A stretch of 17,547 nucleotides of DNA, taken from DATKCA01 sp035544675. Its GTDB lineage: Bacteria; Acidobacteriota; Thermoanaerobaculia; Gp7-AA8. Positions 8,248-16,021 of this stretch are shown piece by piece (within the stretch, counting starts at the first letter, position 1; each line of letters opens with the position of its first letter). Under the pieces are notes generated by a model. It saw only the letters and a program-made list of their open reading frames with translations, was not told where the DNA came from and made no database searches. Where the stretch lies: positions 1 through 17,547 of the forward strand of contig DATKCA010000075.1 in NCBI GenBank assembly GCA_035544675.1, written 5' to 3'. Made by a program: the position numbers and the translations under genes.

Positions 8248-8352
8248 TCAGCGATGGCCGGCGCCGTTTCGAACAGCTTTCTGAGCGTCTGATTGGGCAT
8301 CAACTCTTCTGCTAGCATGTTTCATTCGGCCCAACGTCTCTTCCGAGTGCCC

Positions 8353-11300
8353 ATGCCCAACCACGTCCTGATCGTTGCAGGGGAGAAGGCTGCTCGCGCG
8401 CCAGCCGCGGTGGCCCGGTCGCTGCAGCTCACGCCGGTGATTGCGCGGTCCGAGGAGGAAGCCGTGGAGCTTCTGGACCGCCAGGATTTCCGGCTGATCG
8501 CGGTCAGCGGCGCCACGGCCTGGCAGCGCGTGCGCGACGCCGCGGAAAGCAAGCAGCCGATGACGCGCGTGCTCGAGCTGCCGGACCAGAATTCCGACGA
8601 CTCGATGGTGCGCAGGCTGATGGTCCGCTATCTCGACCGCGGCCACCAGACGGTGCACTTCGGGGCCGAGCAGCGCTACCGCTTCCTTTCCACGATTCTG
8701 GAGTCGTTCACGGCCACGCTCGACCTGAAGGAGGTCCTCCGCCGCATCGTCACGATCACGTGCGAGGAGTTCGAGGCCGATCGGGCCTGGCTGCTCCATC
8801 CCGTGAACGAGCATGCCGAATACGCGAAAGTGGCGTTCTCGGTGACGGGACCGGGTTGTCCGTCGGCCATGCCGGACGGGGGGCCGATTCCCCTGGTGAA
8901 CTCGCGCCCGCTCATCCGTCGCGCGCTGGAGAGCTCTCACCCCCTCGTGGTCAGGGAAGGCGATCCTCTGGTCGACGTCGAGCTGGCCGAGCGTTTCCAC
9001 GTGCGCTCGCAGGTCATCCAGATCCTCCGCACGCGCGAGGCCGAGCCCTGGGCGTTCGGAATGCACCAGTGCACATCGGCGCGCGTCTGGACCGAGGAGG
9101 AGGTCTCTCTCTTCGGCGAGATCGGCCGTTATGCGACGCTGGCCCTCAACAACACGCTCCTGCACGACCGGGCCGTCCGTGAGATGGCCAAGATCACCGC
9201 CATCCTCGACCAGATTCCGGAGGCCGCCGCGATCTACGACAGCAGCGGCAACCTGGAGCGGATGAATTCCGTGGCCCAGCGCGAGCCCGGCATTCTCCTG
9301 ACCGCCGACGTGGAAGGCCGTCTTCGCAACACCCGCCACCGCTATCCCGACGGCGCCGTTCTCCCGCCCGATGAGTTGCCGTCGATGCGCGCGATCCGCG
9401 GGGAGGTGGTCAAGGCCGACTACCTGATTCGCGACGCGCGCTCGGACGACGACCGGATCGTCAACTTCAAGGCTGCGCCGATCCGCGACGACAGGACGAA
9501 GATCATCGGCTCGGTCGTGCTGGCCCGCGACGTCACCGACGAGCGGCAGACCGCCGAGCGCGAGGCCTGGCGCCGCCGCCGTGCCGAGGCCCTGGCCAGC
9601 CTCGGCCTCGAAGCGGTGACCCTGCAGGCCAACTTCGACGACCTCTCCGATATCGCACGGCGCGTCTCAGATGCCGTCGACGGAACCGTCCAGATCTATC
9701 TCTATCGTGGCGGGCAGCTCGAACTGGCCGGTTTCGCGTCGGTCCTCGAGGAGGCGGAAGCGGCCGCGCGGTTCTTCGCCAGCCATCCCTACAAGCCGGG
9801 CGAAGGGCTGCCCGGAACGGTCTTTCAGATCGGGAGGCCACTGCTGTTCTACGAGATCCGCGGCGATGCCGTGATCGACTTCGCGCGCGATCTCGAAGAG
9901 AGACTGGTGAAGGCCTCGCTCCGCGAGCAGAGCCTGATCGCCGCGCCGATCGAGGCTTATGGCGAACGCATCGGCGCGCTCACCGTGTCGCAGTCCGACT
10001 CCCGCAGGAACTTCGATGCCGAGGATCTGGAGTTCGTGCAGTCGATCGCCGAGCGTATCGGGGCGGCCAGCCACATTCACCATCTCACGCGCATGTCCGC
10101 GGAGGGGCATCGCGCCGCCGAGGAGCTGGCGCGCCGCGAGGTCGACGCCCGTGTCCGGCTGGAGGCTGTGCTGGAGACGGCGCCGATCGGCATCGCCGTC
10201 ATCTCGGCCGACGAGCTGCGATTCGAGCTGGCCAACGCCCGCTTCATGGATTTCGCGGCCCACTCCGGAAAGATCGCATCCGACACCAAGGTGATCGGGC
10301 TGCGCGCGAACGAGGTCATCGCCGGTTTCGAGAAGATCCTCAAGCAGGTCGCCGAATCGGGTGAGACGCGGATCGACGAGGCGCTCGAGGTGCAGACGCA
10401 TCCGCAGCCCGTCCTCGTGAACCGGATCATCTCCGCGGCGCGCGGGCGCTTCTCCGGCACCACACAGAGTCTGACCGTGCTGATTCAGGACGTCACGGAC
10501 CAGGTCCGGGCCAAACGTGAGATCGAGGCCCTGGCCCAGCTCATGGCCGAGCGCTCCGCCCGTCTCGACTCGATCCTCGGGTCCATGACCGACGGCCTGT
10601 GGGTATACGACTCCTCGGCCACGGTCGTCGACGTCAATCAGGCCGCGCTCAACATGTTCGGCCTCGGCTCCCGCACCGAGGCCATTCAGCATGGGTCGTT
10701 CGAGTCCTTGAACCTCCGGTATCCCGACGGGCGCGCCATCGCCCGCGACGACCTTCCGTGGGCGCGCGCCCTGCGCGGGACGGTCATCCCCGACTACCTC
10801 ACCATCGGAAGGCACCTCATCACGGGGAAGGATCTCGACCTGTCGATCGCGGCGGCGCCGATCGAGAGCAACGGCATCGTCGGCGCGGTCCTGGTGATCC
10901 GCGACATCACCGCCCTCCAGGAGCTGGATCGCAAGAAGGACGAGTTCCTTTCGGTGGCGTCCCACGAGCTGCGCACGCCGCTCACCACGATCAAGGGATA
11001 CACGCAACTCCTGTCGCAGACGATCAACGACCTTCCGGCCGAGGAGCGGCAGACGTACCTGAGCGCGGTCCTGGGCGAGATCGACCGCATGATGGGGCTG
11101 ATCGCCGAGTTGCTCGACGTCTCGAGGATCGAGACCAACCGGCTGCAGATTCACCGGCAGCCGGTGCGCTGGATCGAGTTCATCGAGCGGCGCGCGTCGG
11201 CCTTCCGCATCCAGAACCCCGGCCGCCGGATCGAGTTCGAGGCGCACGCGGCCGAGGTCATGGTGGAGGTCGATCCTGATCGCATGCGCCAGGTCATCGA

Positions 11301-11610
11301 CAACGTGCTGTCCAACGCCATCAAGTACTCGCCGGACGGCTCCGACATCGACGTGCAGGTCACTACCGAGGGGGGCAAACTCATGACGGCGGTGATCGAT
11401 CGCGGGATCGGCATTCCGCGCGACGAGATCCCCCAGCTGTTCGAGCGCTTCCATCGCGCTCGCAACGTCTCCAGCCGCTACTACGGAGGCCTCGGCCTCG
11501 GCCTCTACATCGCGCGCGCCATCGTCGACGCGCACGGCGGCGCCATCGTGGTCGACAGCGACGAGGGCAAGGGATCGTCGTTCATCGTGACCCTGCCGTT
11601 GCCTTCGTAG
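8353..11610 (+). CDS. Soluble multi-sensor histidine kinase (GAF-PAS-GAF-PAS-PAS-HisKA-HATPase)
   Basis: A 1085-residue sensor kinase with no transmembrane segment, so it senses cytoplasmic signals. Approximate residues are: receiver-like N-terminal domain 1-85, GAF 107-275, PAS 277-400, GAF 407-575, PAS 602-716, PAS 734-850, HisKA about 855-925 and HATPase about 975-1082. The phospho-acceptor is His871 in SHELRTPL. The ATP lid motifs are complete: N box DNVLSNAIKYS, G1 DRGIGIP, F box FERFHRARN and G2 GGLGLGLYIA. The first and third PAS domains share an R-Y-P-D-G...LP...RALRG motif, so they look duplicated. The receiver-like domain lacks the phospho-Asp (VSGATAW at that strand). The ATG at 8353 is preferred over a frame open to 8293. 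No response regulator is adjacent, so the kinase is an orphan here. Confidence 0.92.
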   Translation: MPNHVLIVAGEKAARAPAAVARSLQLTPVIARSEEEAVELLDRQDFRLIAVSGATAWQRVRDAAESKQPMTRVLELPDQNSDDSMVRRLMVRYLDRGHQTVHFGAEQRYRFLSTILESFTATLDLKEVLRRIVTITCEEFEADRAWLLHPVNEHAEYAKVAFSVTGPGCPSAMPDGGPIPLVNSRPLIRRALESSHPLVVREGDPLVDVELAERFHVRSQVIQILRTREAEPWAFGMHQCTSARVWTEEEVSLFGEIGRYATLALNNTLLHDRAVREMAKITAILDQIPEAAAIYDSSGNLERMNSVAQREPGILLTADVEGRLRNTRHRYPDGAVLPPDELPSMRAIRGEVVKADYLIRDARSDDDRIVNFKAAPIRDDRTKIIGSVVLARDVTDERQTAEREAWRRRRAEALASLGLEAVTLQANFDDLSDIARRVSDAVDGTVQIYLYRGGQLELAGFASVLEEAEAAARFFASHPYKPGEGLPGTVFQIGRPLLFYEIRGDAVIDFARDLEERLVKASLREQSLIAAPIEAYGERIGALTVSQSDSRRNFDAEDLEFVQSIAERIGAASHIHHLTRMSAEGHRAAEELARREVDARVRLEAVLETAPIGIAVISADELRFELANARFMDFAAHSGKIASDTKVIGLRANEVIAGFEKILKQVAESGETRIDEALEVQTHPQPVLVNRIISAARGRFSGTTQSLTVLIQDVTDQVRAKREIEALAQLMAERSARLDSILGSMTDGLWVYDSSATVVDVNQAALNMFGLGSRTEAIQHGSFESLNLRYPDGRAIARDDLPWARALRGTVIPDYLTIGRHLITGKDLDLSIAAAPIESNGIVGAVLVIRDITALQELDRKKDEFLSVASHELRTPLTTIKGYTQLLSQTINDLPAEERQTYLSAVLGEIDRMMGLIAELLDVSRIETNRLQIHRQPVRWIEFIERRASAFRIQNPGRRIEFEAHAAEVMVEVDPDRMRQVIDNVLSNAIKYSPDGSDIDVQVTTEGGKLMTAVIDRGIGIPRDEIPQLFERFHRARNVSSRYYGGLGLGLYIARAIVDAHGGAIVVDSDEGKGSSFIVTLPLPS

Positions 11611-11624
11611 GTTCTCGACACTCC

Positions 11625-11642
11625 CTTGACGCGGCCTTTACC
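11625..11642 (+). promoter_or_regulatory. 7-4-7 direct repeat (PhoB/OmpR-type box) upstream of the porin
   Basis: CTTGACG (11625-11631), a 4-nt spacer, then CTTTACC (11636-11642): two 7-bp repeats with an 11-bp period, matching at 5 of 7 positions. This is the geometry of PhoB-class operators. No clear -10 box sits 10-11 nt downstream, so promoter placement is open. Confidence 0.35.
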
Positions 11643-11708
11643 CCAACCACCTCGACTCTTTTCATACCTCTCCTACGCTTACCCTGCGCGAAGGAGATGC
11701 AATCAAGG

Positions 11709-12932
11709 ATGAAGAGATCGCTGGTCCTCTCACTGGCTTTCCTGGCACTGCCTCTGTTTGCGGACGAGGTGCCCACCATCGCCCCGGCAGACATCGAAGC
11801 AGTTGCCGCCCGCATCGTCGAGGGGGAGGGGCAGATCGCTCCCGCCGAGACAGGCTCGGAGGAACGGCCGGCCGCCCCAACCATCGGCGAGCTCAGCGGC
11901 CGCATCGACAGCATCAGCGAGGCGCTTGCGGAAGCGCAGAAGGCCCTCGCTCACCTGAATCGGCTGCGCTTCAGCGGCTACATCCAACCCCAGTACCAGC
12001 ACGACGAGCGCTCCGTCAACGAGCTCACCGGCACCGCCACCACGCGCAATCTGGATCAGTTCTCGGTCCGCCGCGCCCGCGTGAAGATCACGTATCGGAT
12101 CCGGCCTACCTCGCGATTCGTGTTTCAACCCGACATCACCACGTCGGGCGCGGTGCTCAAGGACGGATACGTCGAGTACACCGAGCCGTGGACGCAGTGG
12201 AAGCACACAGTGACCGCCGGACAGTTCAACTGGCCGTTCGGCTTCGAGATCATGTACTCCTCGTCGAGCCGGGAGATGCCGGAGCGGACGCGCATGTACC
12301 GCACGCTCTTTCCCGGCGAGAGGGACCGGGGAGTCATGCTCTCCGGTCTCGGTTTCGGCGATCACATCAACTACCGCATCGCCGTGGTCAACGGCACGGG
12401 GACGACGCAGTCGTTCGATTTCAACAAGCGCAAGGACATCGTGGGACGGTTGGGTGGGTCGTTCGGGCCGGTCGATGGCGGCGTTTCGATCTACCGAGGC
12501 TCCGATCTCGTGCCGCTGGACGGGGCCTCAGCGGGCCGTGAGTTCGACAAGGAGCGTCAGGGCTTCGACTTTCAGTACGTCACGCCGGTGCCGGGACTGG
12601 CCATCCGCGGGGAGTACCTGACGGGCAGGCAGGCTCCCGCTGCGAACGCTCCGGAGGCCACGGCCCGCTCGAGCGATGTGGCCGGCTGGAACGTGTATGT
12701 CATTCAGAACGTGGGCGTGCGGCACCAGTTCGTCCTTCGGGCTGACCAGTACGATCCCGACACCGATGCCGCCGACAGTCCTGCTTCCTGGTATACGCGC
12801 ACGATCGGCGGCGCATACATCTTCCACTGGGACGCGAACAGCAAGGTCATGCTCGCGTACGAAAAGCCGGTGCGCGAGAGGCAGGACATCGACGACGACG
12901 CCGTCACGGTCCGGTACCAATACAGCTTCTGA
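11709..12932 (+). CDS. Phosphate-selective porin-like outer-membrane protein (OprO/OprP family)
   Basis: A 407-residue outer-membrane beta-barrel. Residues 1-18 are a signal peptide (MKRSLVLSLAFLALPLFA). Residues about 55-87 are predicted coiled coil (IGELSGRIDSISEALAEAQKALAHL), as in trimeric porins of this class. The barrel then begins with LRFSGYIQPQYQHDE, followed by SVRRARVKITYRI and GQFNWPFGFEIMYSSSSREMPERTRM, hallmarks of the OprO/OprP (porin_O_P) family. The protein ends in YQYSF, a typical C-terminal Phe insertion signal. Family members carry phosphate or polyphosphate, but specificity cannot be read from sequence, and many relatives are general anion porins. ATG 11709 gives the proper signal peptide; AAGGAG at 11691-11696 lies 12 nt before it, whereas ATG 11697 abuts it. 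The ppx gene follows after 58 bp. Confidence 0.88.
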   Translation: MKRSLVLSLAFLALPLFADEVPTIAPADIEAVAARIVEGEGQIAPAETGSEERPAAPTIGELSGRIDSISEALAEAQKALAHLNRLRFSGYIQPQYQHDERSVNELTGTATTRNLDQFSVRRARVKITYRIRPTSRFVFQPDITTSGAVLKDGYVEYTEPWTQWKHTVTAGQFNWPFGFEIMYSSSSREMPERTRMYRTLFPGERDRGVMLSGLGFGDHINYRIAVVNGTGTTQSFDFNKRKDIVGRLGGSFGPVDGGVSIYRGSDLVPLDGASAGREFDKERQGFDFQYVTPVPGLAIRGEYLTGRQAPAANAPEATARSSDVAGWNVYVIQNVGVRHQFVLRADQYDPDTDAADSPASWYTRTIGGAYIFHWDANSKVMLAYEKPVRERQDIDDDAVTVRYQYSF

Positions 12933-12976
12933 TCCGGGAGACGGCGAAGGGCGCTTTCCCGCGAAGTCGCTCACGG

Positions 12977-12982
12977 TACACT
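12977..12982 (+). promoter_or_regulatory. -10-like TACACT for ppx (leaderless)
   Basis: TACACT ends 8 nt before the ATG at 12991. As with hutU, nth and mazG, the expected transcription start coincides with the start codon. If real, ppx has its own promoter besides any read-through from the porin. Confidence 0.4.
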
Positions 12983-12990
12983 CGGCCGCA

Positions 12991-14565
12991 ATGAACATGG
13001 CGCCGCGACAAGCGGAGAGCGACGGGCGCGGCTGGCGGATGGCTGCGGTCGACGTCGGGACGAACTCGATCCACATGATCATCGTCGAGGCGCAGCGGCA
13101 CGGCTACCGGATCATCGACAAAGAGAAGGAGATGGTCCAGCTCGGCCGCGACAGTCTGGAAGGGCGGCCCCTGACCGAAGAGGCCATCCGGCGCGGGGTC
13201 GATACGCTGAAGGCAATGGGCGAGATCGCCCGCCGCTGGCAGGTCGACGAAATCGTGGCCGTGGCCACCAGTGCGCTGCGCGAGGCCCCCAACCGCCAGA
13301 GCTTCATCGCCGCGGCGAAACGGACGGCGGGCATCCAGGTCCGCGTCATCTCCGGCGAGGAGGAAGCCGACTACATCTATCGGGCGGTCCGCTCGGCAGT
13401 CGATTTTCACGACGGCACTGCCCTGGCGGTCGATATCGGCGGCGGTAGCATCGAGCTGATCGTGGGCACGTCCGGCGAGGTGTTCTTCACGCACAGCGAG
13501 CCGGCCGGAGCTTTACGGATGTCGCAGCGGTTCGGCCTCGATCGCGCGGCTGACGAGGATGCGGTGAAACGATGCCGGTCCTTTCTGCGGAAGACGCTGC
13601 GGAAGCCGCTGGCGAGGGTGGCGGAGCTCGGCTTCGACTTCACGATCGCCACATCGGGGACGGCGGTCACGCTGGCGGAACTGGCGGCCGAGGCTTCGCG
13701 CTTCGGAGAAGGTGTTGTTTCCGGTCTGCGCTGGTTGAGCCGGGCGCGCCTGCGTCAGCTCATCGACGGTCTGACGCCGCTGAACGTGGAAGCGCGGGCC
13801 AAACGCTTCGGAATCGATACGAAACGCGCTGCAACGATCGTGGGAGGCTCGATCGCGCTCGACGTGATCATGGAGCAGCTGGACATCGACCATCTTCGAG
13901 CGTGCGATGCTGCGCTCAGGGAGGGGATCGTCGAGGCCACCGTATCAGCGCGCGCTGCCGGGGCGGAGCAGGCCGGCGCGGGCAGCATCCGCAGGGCTGC
14001 CGTCCTGGAGCTGGCCGACCGTACCCGTGTGGACATGTCGCATGCCACGCACGTCGCTCACCTCGCTCTGCGCATCTTCGATCAGACTCAACGCCTGCAC
14101 ATGCTGCAGCCCGCCGAACGCGAGCTCCTCGAGTATGCCGCGCTCCTGCACGAGGCCGGGATGCACGTCTCCTATCAGCGGTATCACAAACACTCCTATT
14201 ACCTGATCAGCCACGCCGGCCTGCGCGGGATGACCGGCGATCAGGTGGCCGTGGTTGCGGCCGCCGTGCGGTACCACCGCAAGAGGACTCCCGACGGAGA
14301 CGGGCGCGATCTGGCACAACTCTCCCGGGCCCAGCGTGAGGTGGTCCGGAAGCTGGCGTCGATCCTGCGGGTCGCCGATGCGCTCGATCGAAGCCGTCGC
14401 GCCGCCGTCCGTGACGTCGCTGTGAAGTCCACCAAACGGCGACTCCATTTCGTCCTCCGGCCGCGTCATCGCGCCCACGTGGAGCACGTGGCCGCGGCGC
14501 GGAAGGCGAAATATTTGTCCCGACTGTTCGGGCGCTCGGTAGACTTCGAGCTCGCAGCGAGGTGA
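12991..14565 (+). CDS. ppx: Exopolyphosphatase / pppGpp phosphatase (Ppx/GppA family)
   Basis: A 524-residue enzyme that releases phosphate from polyphosphate or converts pppGpp to ppGpp; sequence alone does not separate the two. The ASKHA-fold phosphatase domain shows MAAVDVGTNSIHMI (17-30), VATSALREAPN, VISGEEEADYIYRAV, AVDIGGGSIELIVG and ATSGTAVTLAELA. The C-terminal half carries an HD-like region: SHATHVAHLALRIF, then YAALLHEAGMHVSYQRYHKHSYYLI, then VRYHRK, where HE in place of HD is also seen in E. coli Ppx. The frame stays open far upstream (to 12676) inside the porin gene, but ATG 12991 follows a -10-like box and lies after the porin stop. sixA starts 3 nt after the stop, so the two are an operon. 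Confidence 0.93.
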   Translation: MNMAPRQAESDGRGWRMAAVDVGTNSIHMIIVEAQRHGYRIIDKEKEMVQLGRDSLEGRPLTEEAIRRGVDTLKAMGEIARRWQVDEIVAVATSALREAPNRQSFIAAAKRTAGIQVRVISGEEEADYIYRAVRSAVDFHDGTALAVDIGGGSIELIVGTSGEVFFTHSEPAGALRMSQRFGLDRAADEDAVKRCRSFLRKTLRKPLARVAELGFDFTIATSGTAVTLAELAAEASRFGEGVVSGLRWLSRARLRQLIDGLTPLNVEARAKRFGIDTKRAATIVGGSIALDVIMEQLDIDHLRACDAALREGIVEATVSARAAGAEQAGAGSIRRAAVLELADRTRVDMSHATHVAHLALRIFDQTQRLHMLQPAERELLEYAALLHEAGMHVSYQRYHKHSYYLISHAGLRGMTGDQVAVVAAAVRYHRKRTPDGDGRDLAQLSRAQREVVRKLASILRVADALDRSRRAAVRDVAVKSTKRRLHFVLRPRHRAHVEHVAAARKAKYLSRLFGRSVDFELAAR

Positions 14566-14568
14566 TGA

Positions 14569-15117
14569 ATGGTGGCGGACCCCGAGAGTCAGCGCGACGA
14601 GGACGAGGAAGAAGGAAGGCGGGACCGCTTCGTCGTCCTTCTCCGCCATGGGATCGCGGAAGAACGGACACCCGAGAAGACGGACGAGGAGCGTAGCCTC
14701 ACGCCCGAAGGGCATGCCCGGATGAAACAGGTCGCTCGCGGTCTGGAGCGGGCCTTCCCGAAAGCGCAGGTGATCTACTCGAGTCCTCTCCTCCGTGCCG
14801 TTCAGACGGCGCTGTGGGTGTCGAAAGGCTATCGCTCGCGCGTCAAGGTCAACACCTCCGATGCACTGATTCCGGGGGCCAGTCCCAGGGAGTTCCTCGA
14901 CTTCATCACCGGCATCACGGAGCGGCGCGTCATCGTCGTCGGGCACGAGCCCAACCTCAGCGACAACCTCACCGATCTGCTCGGCGTGGACGGCGCCAAC
15001 CGGCTGCAGCTCAAGAAGGGGGGATGCTACGGGGTGCGGCTGAAACCCGACGGCGGCGTCGTGTTCGAGTGGCTGCTGTCGCCGCGAATTCTGAGGAAGC
15101 TGGCTGAGGAGGACTGA
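14569..15117 (+). CDS. sixA: SixA-like phosphohistidine phosphatase
   Basis: A 182-residue histidine-phosphatase-superfamily protein. SixA enzymes remove phosphate from phosphohistidine on signalling or PTS proteins. The catalytic RHG is in VVLLRHGIAEE (about 22-32). SLTPEGHARMKQVARGL follows, then VIYSSPLLRAVQTALWV. The second catalytic His is in VVGHEPNLSDNL, and LKKGGCYGVRL near the end is typical of SixA. An acidic leader (RDEDEEEG) precedes the domain. AGGTGA (14560-14565), overlapping the ppx stop, serves as ribosome site for ATG 14569 or GTG 14572. The ppx-sixA pairing suggests a phosphate or signalling role, and the kinase upstream makes a phosphohistidine substrate conceivable; that link is inference. 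Confidence 0.9.
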   Translation: MVADPESQRDEDEEEGRRDRFVVLLRHGIAEERTPEKTDEERSLTPEGHARMKQVARGLERAFPKAQVIYSSPLLRAVQTALWVSKGYRSRVKVNTSDALIPGASPREFLDFITGITERRVIVVGHEPNLSDNLTDLLGVDGANRLQLKKGGCYGVRLKPDGGVVFEWLLSPRILRKLAEED

Positions 15118-15240
15118 GGAAGGCGTTCTCCCCGCATCACGTTCCGCGCCGGCCGCGTCTGGCGCTTTCACCCGCCCGGATTCCAGTGTAGTGCGTGGCA
15201 AATACGTGGCATCGCGAAACAGATAGTGCCGGCGCACTCC

Positions 15241-15269
15241 CTTTACGTGTTCTTTACGCGGAGTCCACG
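15241..15269 (+). promoter_or_regulatory. Three 11-bp-spaced CTTTACG-type repeats (PhoB/OmpR-type box)
   Basis: CTTTACG at 15241-15247 and again at 15252-15258 are identical. GTCCACG at 15263-15269 is a weaker third copy in the same 11-bp phase. The third copy ends 11 nt before the -10-like AATAAT (15281-15286), the distance found between Pho boxes and -10 elements in enterobacteria. Confidence 0.4.
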
Positions 15270-15280
15270 CCCGGCCGCAC

Positions 15281-15286
15281 AATAAT
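15281..15286 (+). promoter_or_regulatory. -10-like AATAAT for the small orphan gene
   Basis: AATAAT ends 7 nt before ATG 15294, the leaderless spacing seen at hutU and mazG. A second ATG at 15306 has GGAGG (15296-15300) 5 nt upstream, but with this promoter the message would have a leader of only about 12 nt. Confidence 0.4.
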
Positions 15287-15293
15287 CCCGGTC

Positions 15294-15548
15294 ATGGAGG
15301 TGGCCATGGCTCGACGCGTTCGCTCGCTGTATCGCTGGGATGGGATCCCCGGACAGGAACATCTCGAGCGCAACGGATGGATCTCCGAAGCGAGTCTGCG
15401 AGCGTGGGAGTATCACCACGAGTCCGACGCGTGGGAGTTCGCTGCGGATGACTTCCACGATACCGTCCGGCGCTGGAAGACGGCTCGCCCCGACCTGCAT
15501 GTGCCCGAGGAGCTCCTGGTGGGGGATTACGAAGAGGTGGCGCGCTGA
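15294..15548 (+). CDS. Small conserved-looking protein of unknown function
   Basis: An acidic, Trp-rich protein of 84 residues (88 codons less four if the start is ATG 15306; 84 codons plus stop region otherwise uncertain by four residues). I do not recognise it. It begins MARRVRSLYRWDG and contains GWISEASLRAWEYHHESDAWEFAADDFHDTVRRWK, with several aromatic residues and no membrane segment or signal peptide, so it is likely a cytoplasmic helical protein. Two starts are possible: ATG 15294, placed for a leaderless message, and ATG 15306 with GGAGG 5 nt upstream. The 11-bp-spaced repeats just upstream suggest control by a PhoB/OmpR-class regulator. Its stop is immediately followed by the end of the convergent Lys-rich gene, with no spacer. 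Confidence 0.65.
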   Translation: MEVAMARRVRSLYRWDGIPGQEHLERNGWISEASLRAWEYHHESDAWEFAADDFHDTVRRWKTARPDLHVPEELLVGDYEEVAR

Positions 15549-15962
15549 TCAGCGCTTCGATTTCTTCTTCTTGTTCTTTTTGTCCTTCTTCCTGTCCTTT
15601 TTCTTCTTCTCCTTTCTCCTGTTCTTGTCGTCCTTCCCCTTCTTCTTTCCGTCGCCGGCCGTCTCCGCGGTGACGGCGGCAGCCTTCGGCGCCGGCGCCG
15701 CACGGCGCTTCTTCGCGCGCCGCCTGGCCGTCACGGCGGCGGCCGCCGCAAGCGGAATGACCGCCAGGGCGGCCTCCGCGGCAACGCCGATCCGCCTGGC
15801 CAGATCCTCACGGTCCGTCTCCGAAAGCGTGCGCCAGCGCTCTGCGAGCTGGTGGACCGGCTCGGGAGCCGCCTCGGTGGTGGCGGCCCGCTCGGCCAGG
15901 CCGTCGAGTGTTTTCATCACGAGATCGCGTGCGATCGTCGTGAGATCGCGCGTCACAGCCAT
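15549..15962 (-). CDS. Protein with histone H1-like poly-lysine tail
   Basis: A 137-residue protein. Residues 1-55 are helical and mixed in charge (LTTIARDLVMKTLDGLAERA, then LAERWRTLSETDREDLARRI). Residues 57-78 are Ala-rich and hydrophobic (VAAEAALAVIPLAAAAAV), perhaps a membrane or packing helix. An Ala/Pro/Lys linker follows. The tail (106-137) has 19 Lys and 4 Arg in 32 residues. Such tails bind DNA, RNA or polyphosphate in other proteins, so a nucleoid or polyanion-binding role is plausible but unproven. GGGAGGG lies 5 nt before the ATG, and CATAAT (15998-15993, minus) is a candidate -10 box. The tail is encoded by a purine-rich strand. I recognise no named family. Confidence 0.75.
   Translation of the reverse strand: MAVTRDLTTIARDLVMKTLDGLAERAATTEAAPEPVHQLAERWRTLSETDREDLARRIGVAAEAALAVIPLAAAAAVTARRRAKKRRAAPAPKAAAVTAETAGDGKKKGKDDKNRRKEKKKKDRKKDKKNKKKKSKR
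15557..15650. repeat. Homopurine-homopyrimidine tract encoding the Lys-rich tail
   Basis: The plus strand is almost entirely T and C, interrupted mainly by single G bases, and encodes AAG/AAA lysine codons on the minus strand. It is low-complexity and lower in GC than its surroundings. Such tracts can slip in replication or form triplex DNA, so copy number of Lys codons may vary between strains. Confidence 0.7.
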
Positions 15963-15992
15963 TTGTACCCTCCCTGGTGCGAAGTGGCAGCG

Positions 15993-15998
15993 ATTATG
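15993..15998 (-). promoter_or_regulatory. -10-like CATAAT for the Lys-rich protein
   Basis: CATAAT on the minus strand lies 30 nt before the ATG at 15962 and predicts a leader of roughly 20-25 nt that contains GGGAGGG. This gene thus has a conventional leader, unlike the leaderless set. The site sits in the 59-bp gap shared with the divergent metallophosphoesterase. Confidence 0.4.
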
Positions 15999-16021
15999 AG
16001 AGCACCGGGCGTGGAGGCGAT

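Noticed and set aside
8191..8292. 33-codon open frame (MWSLGYFFHH...) before the sensor kinase
   Set aside because: There is no ribosome site or promoter at the right spacing, and it overlaps the likely control region of the kinase.
9667..11535. 622-codon open frame on the minus strand inside the kinase gene
   Set aside because: It is antisense to a gene with full kinase motifs; high GC in third codon positions keeps the opposite frame open. The predicted protein is low-complexity and unrecognisable.
11611..11708. Search for an intrinsic terminator after the kinase gene
   Set aside because: No GC hairpin followed by a T-run is seen, and none was convincing at other gene ends either.
15189..15220. 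GTGGCA repeated, considered as a sigma-54 promoter
   Set aside because: The required GG-N10-GC pair at -24/-12 is not found at the right spacing.
13945..15282. 445-codon minus-strand frame across ppx and sixA
   Set aside because: It runs antisense to two clearly recognised enzymes and shows no domain.
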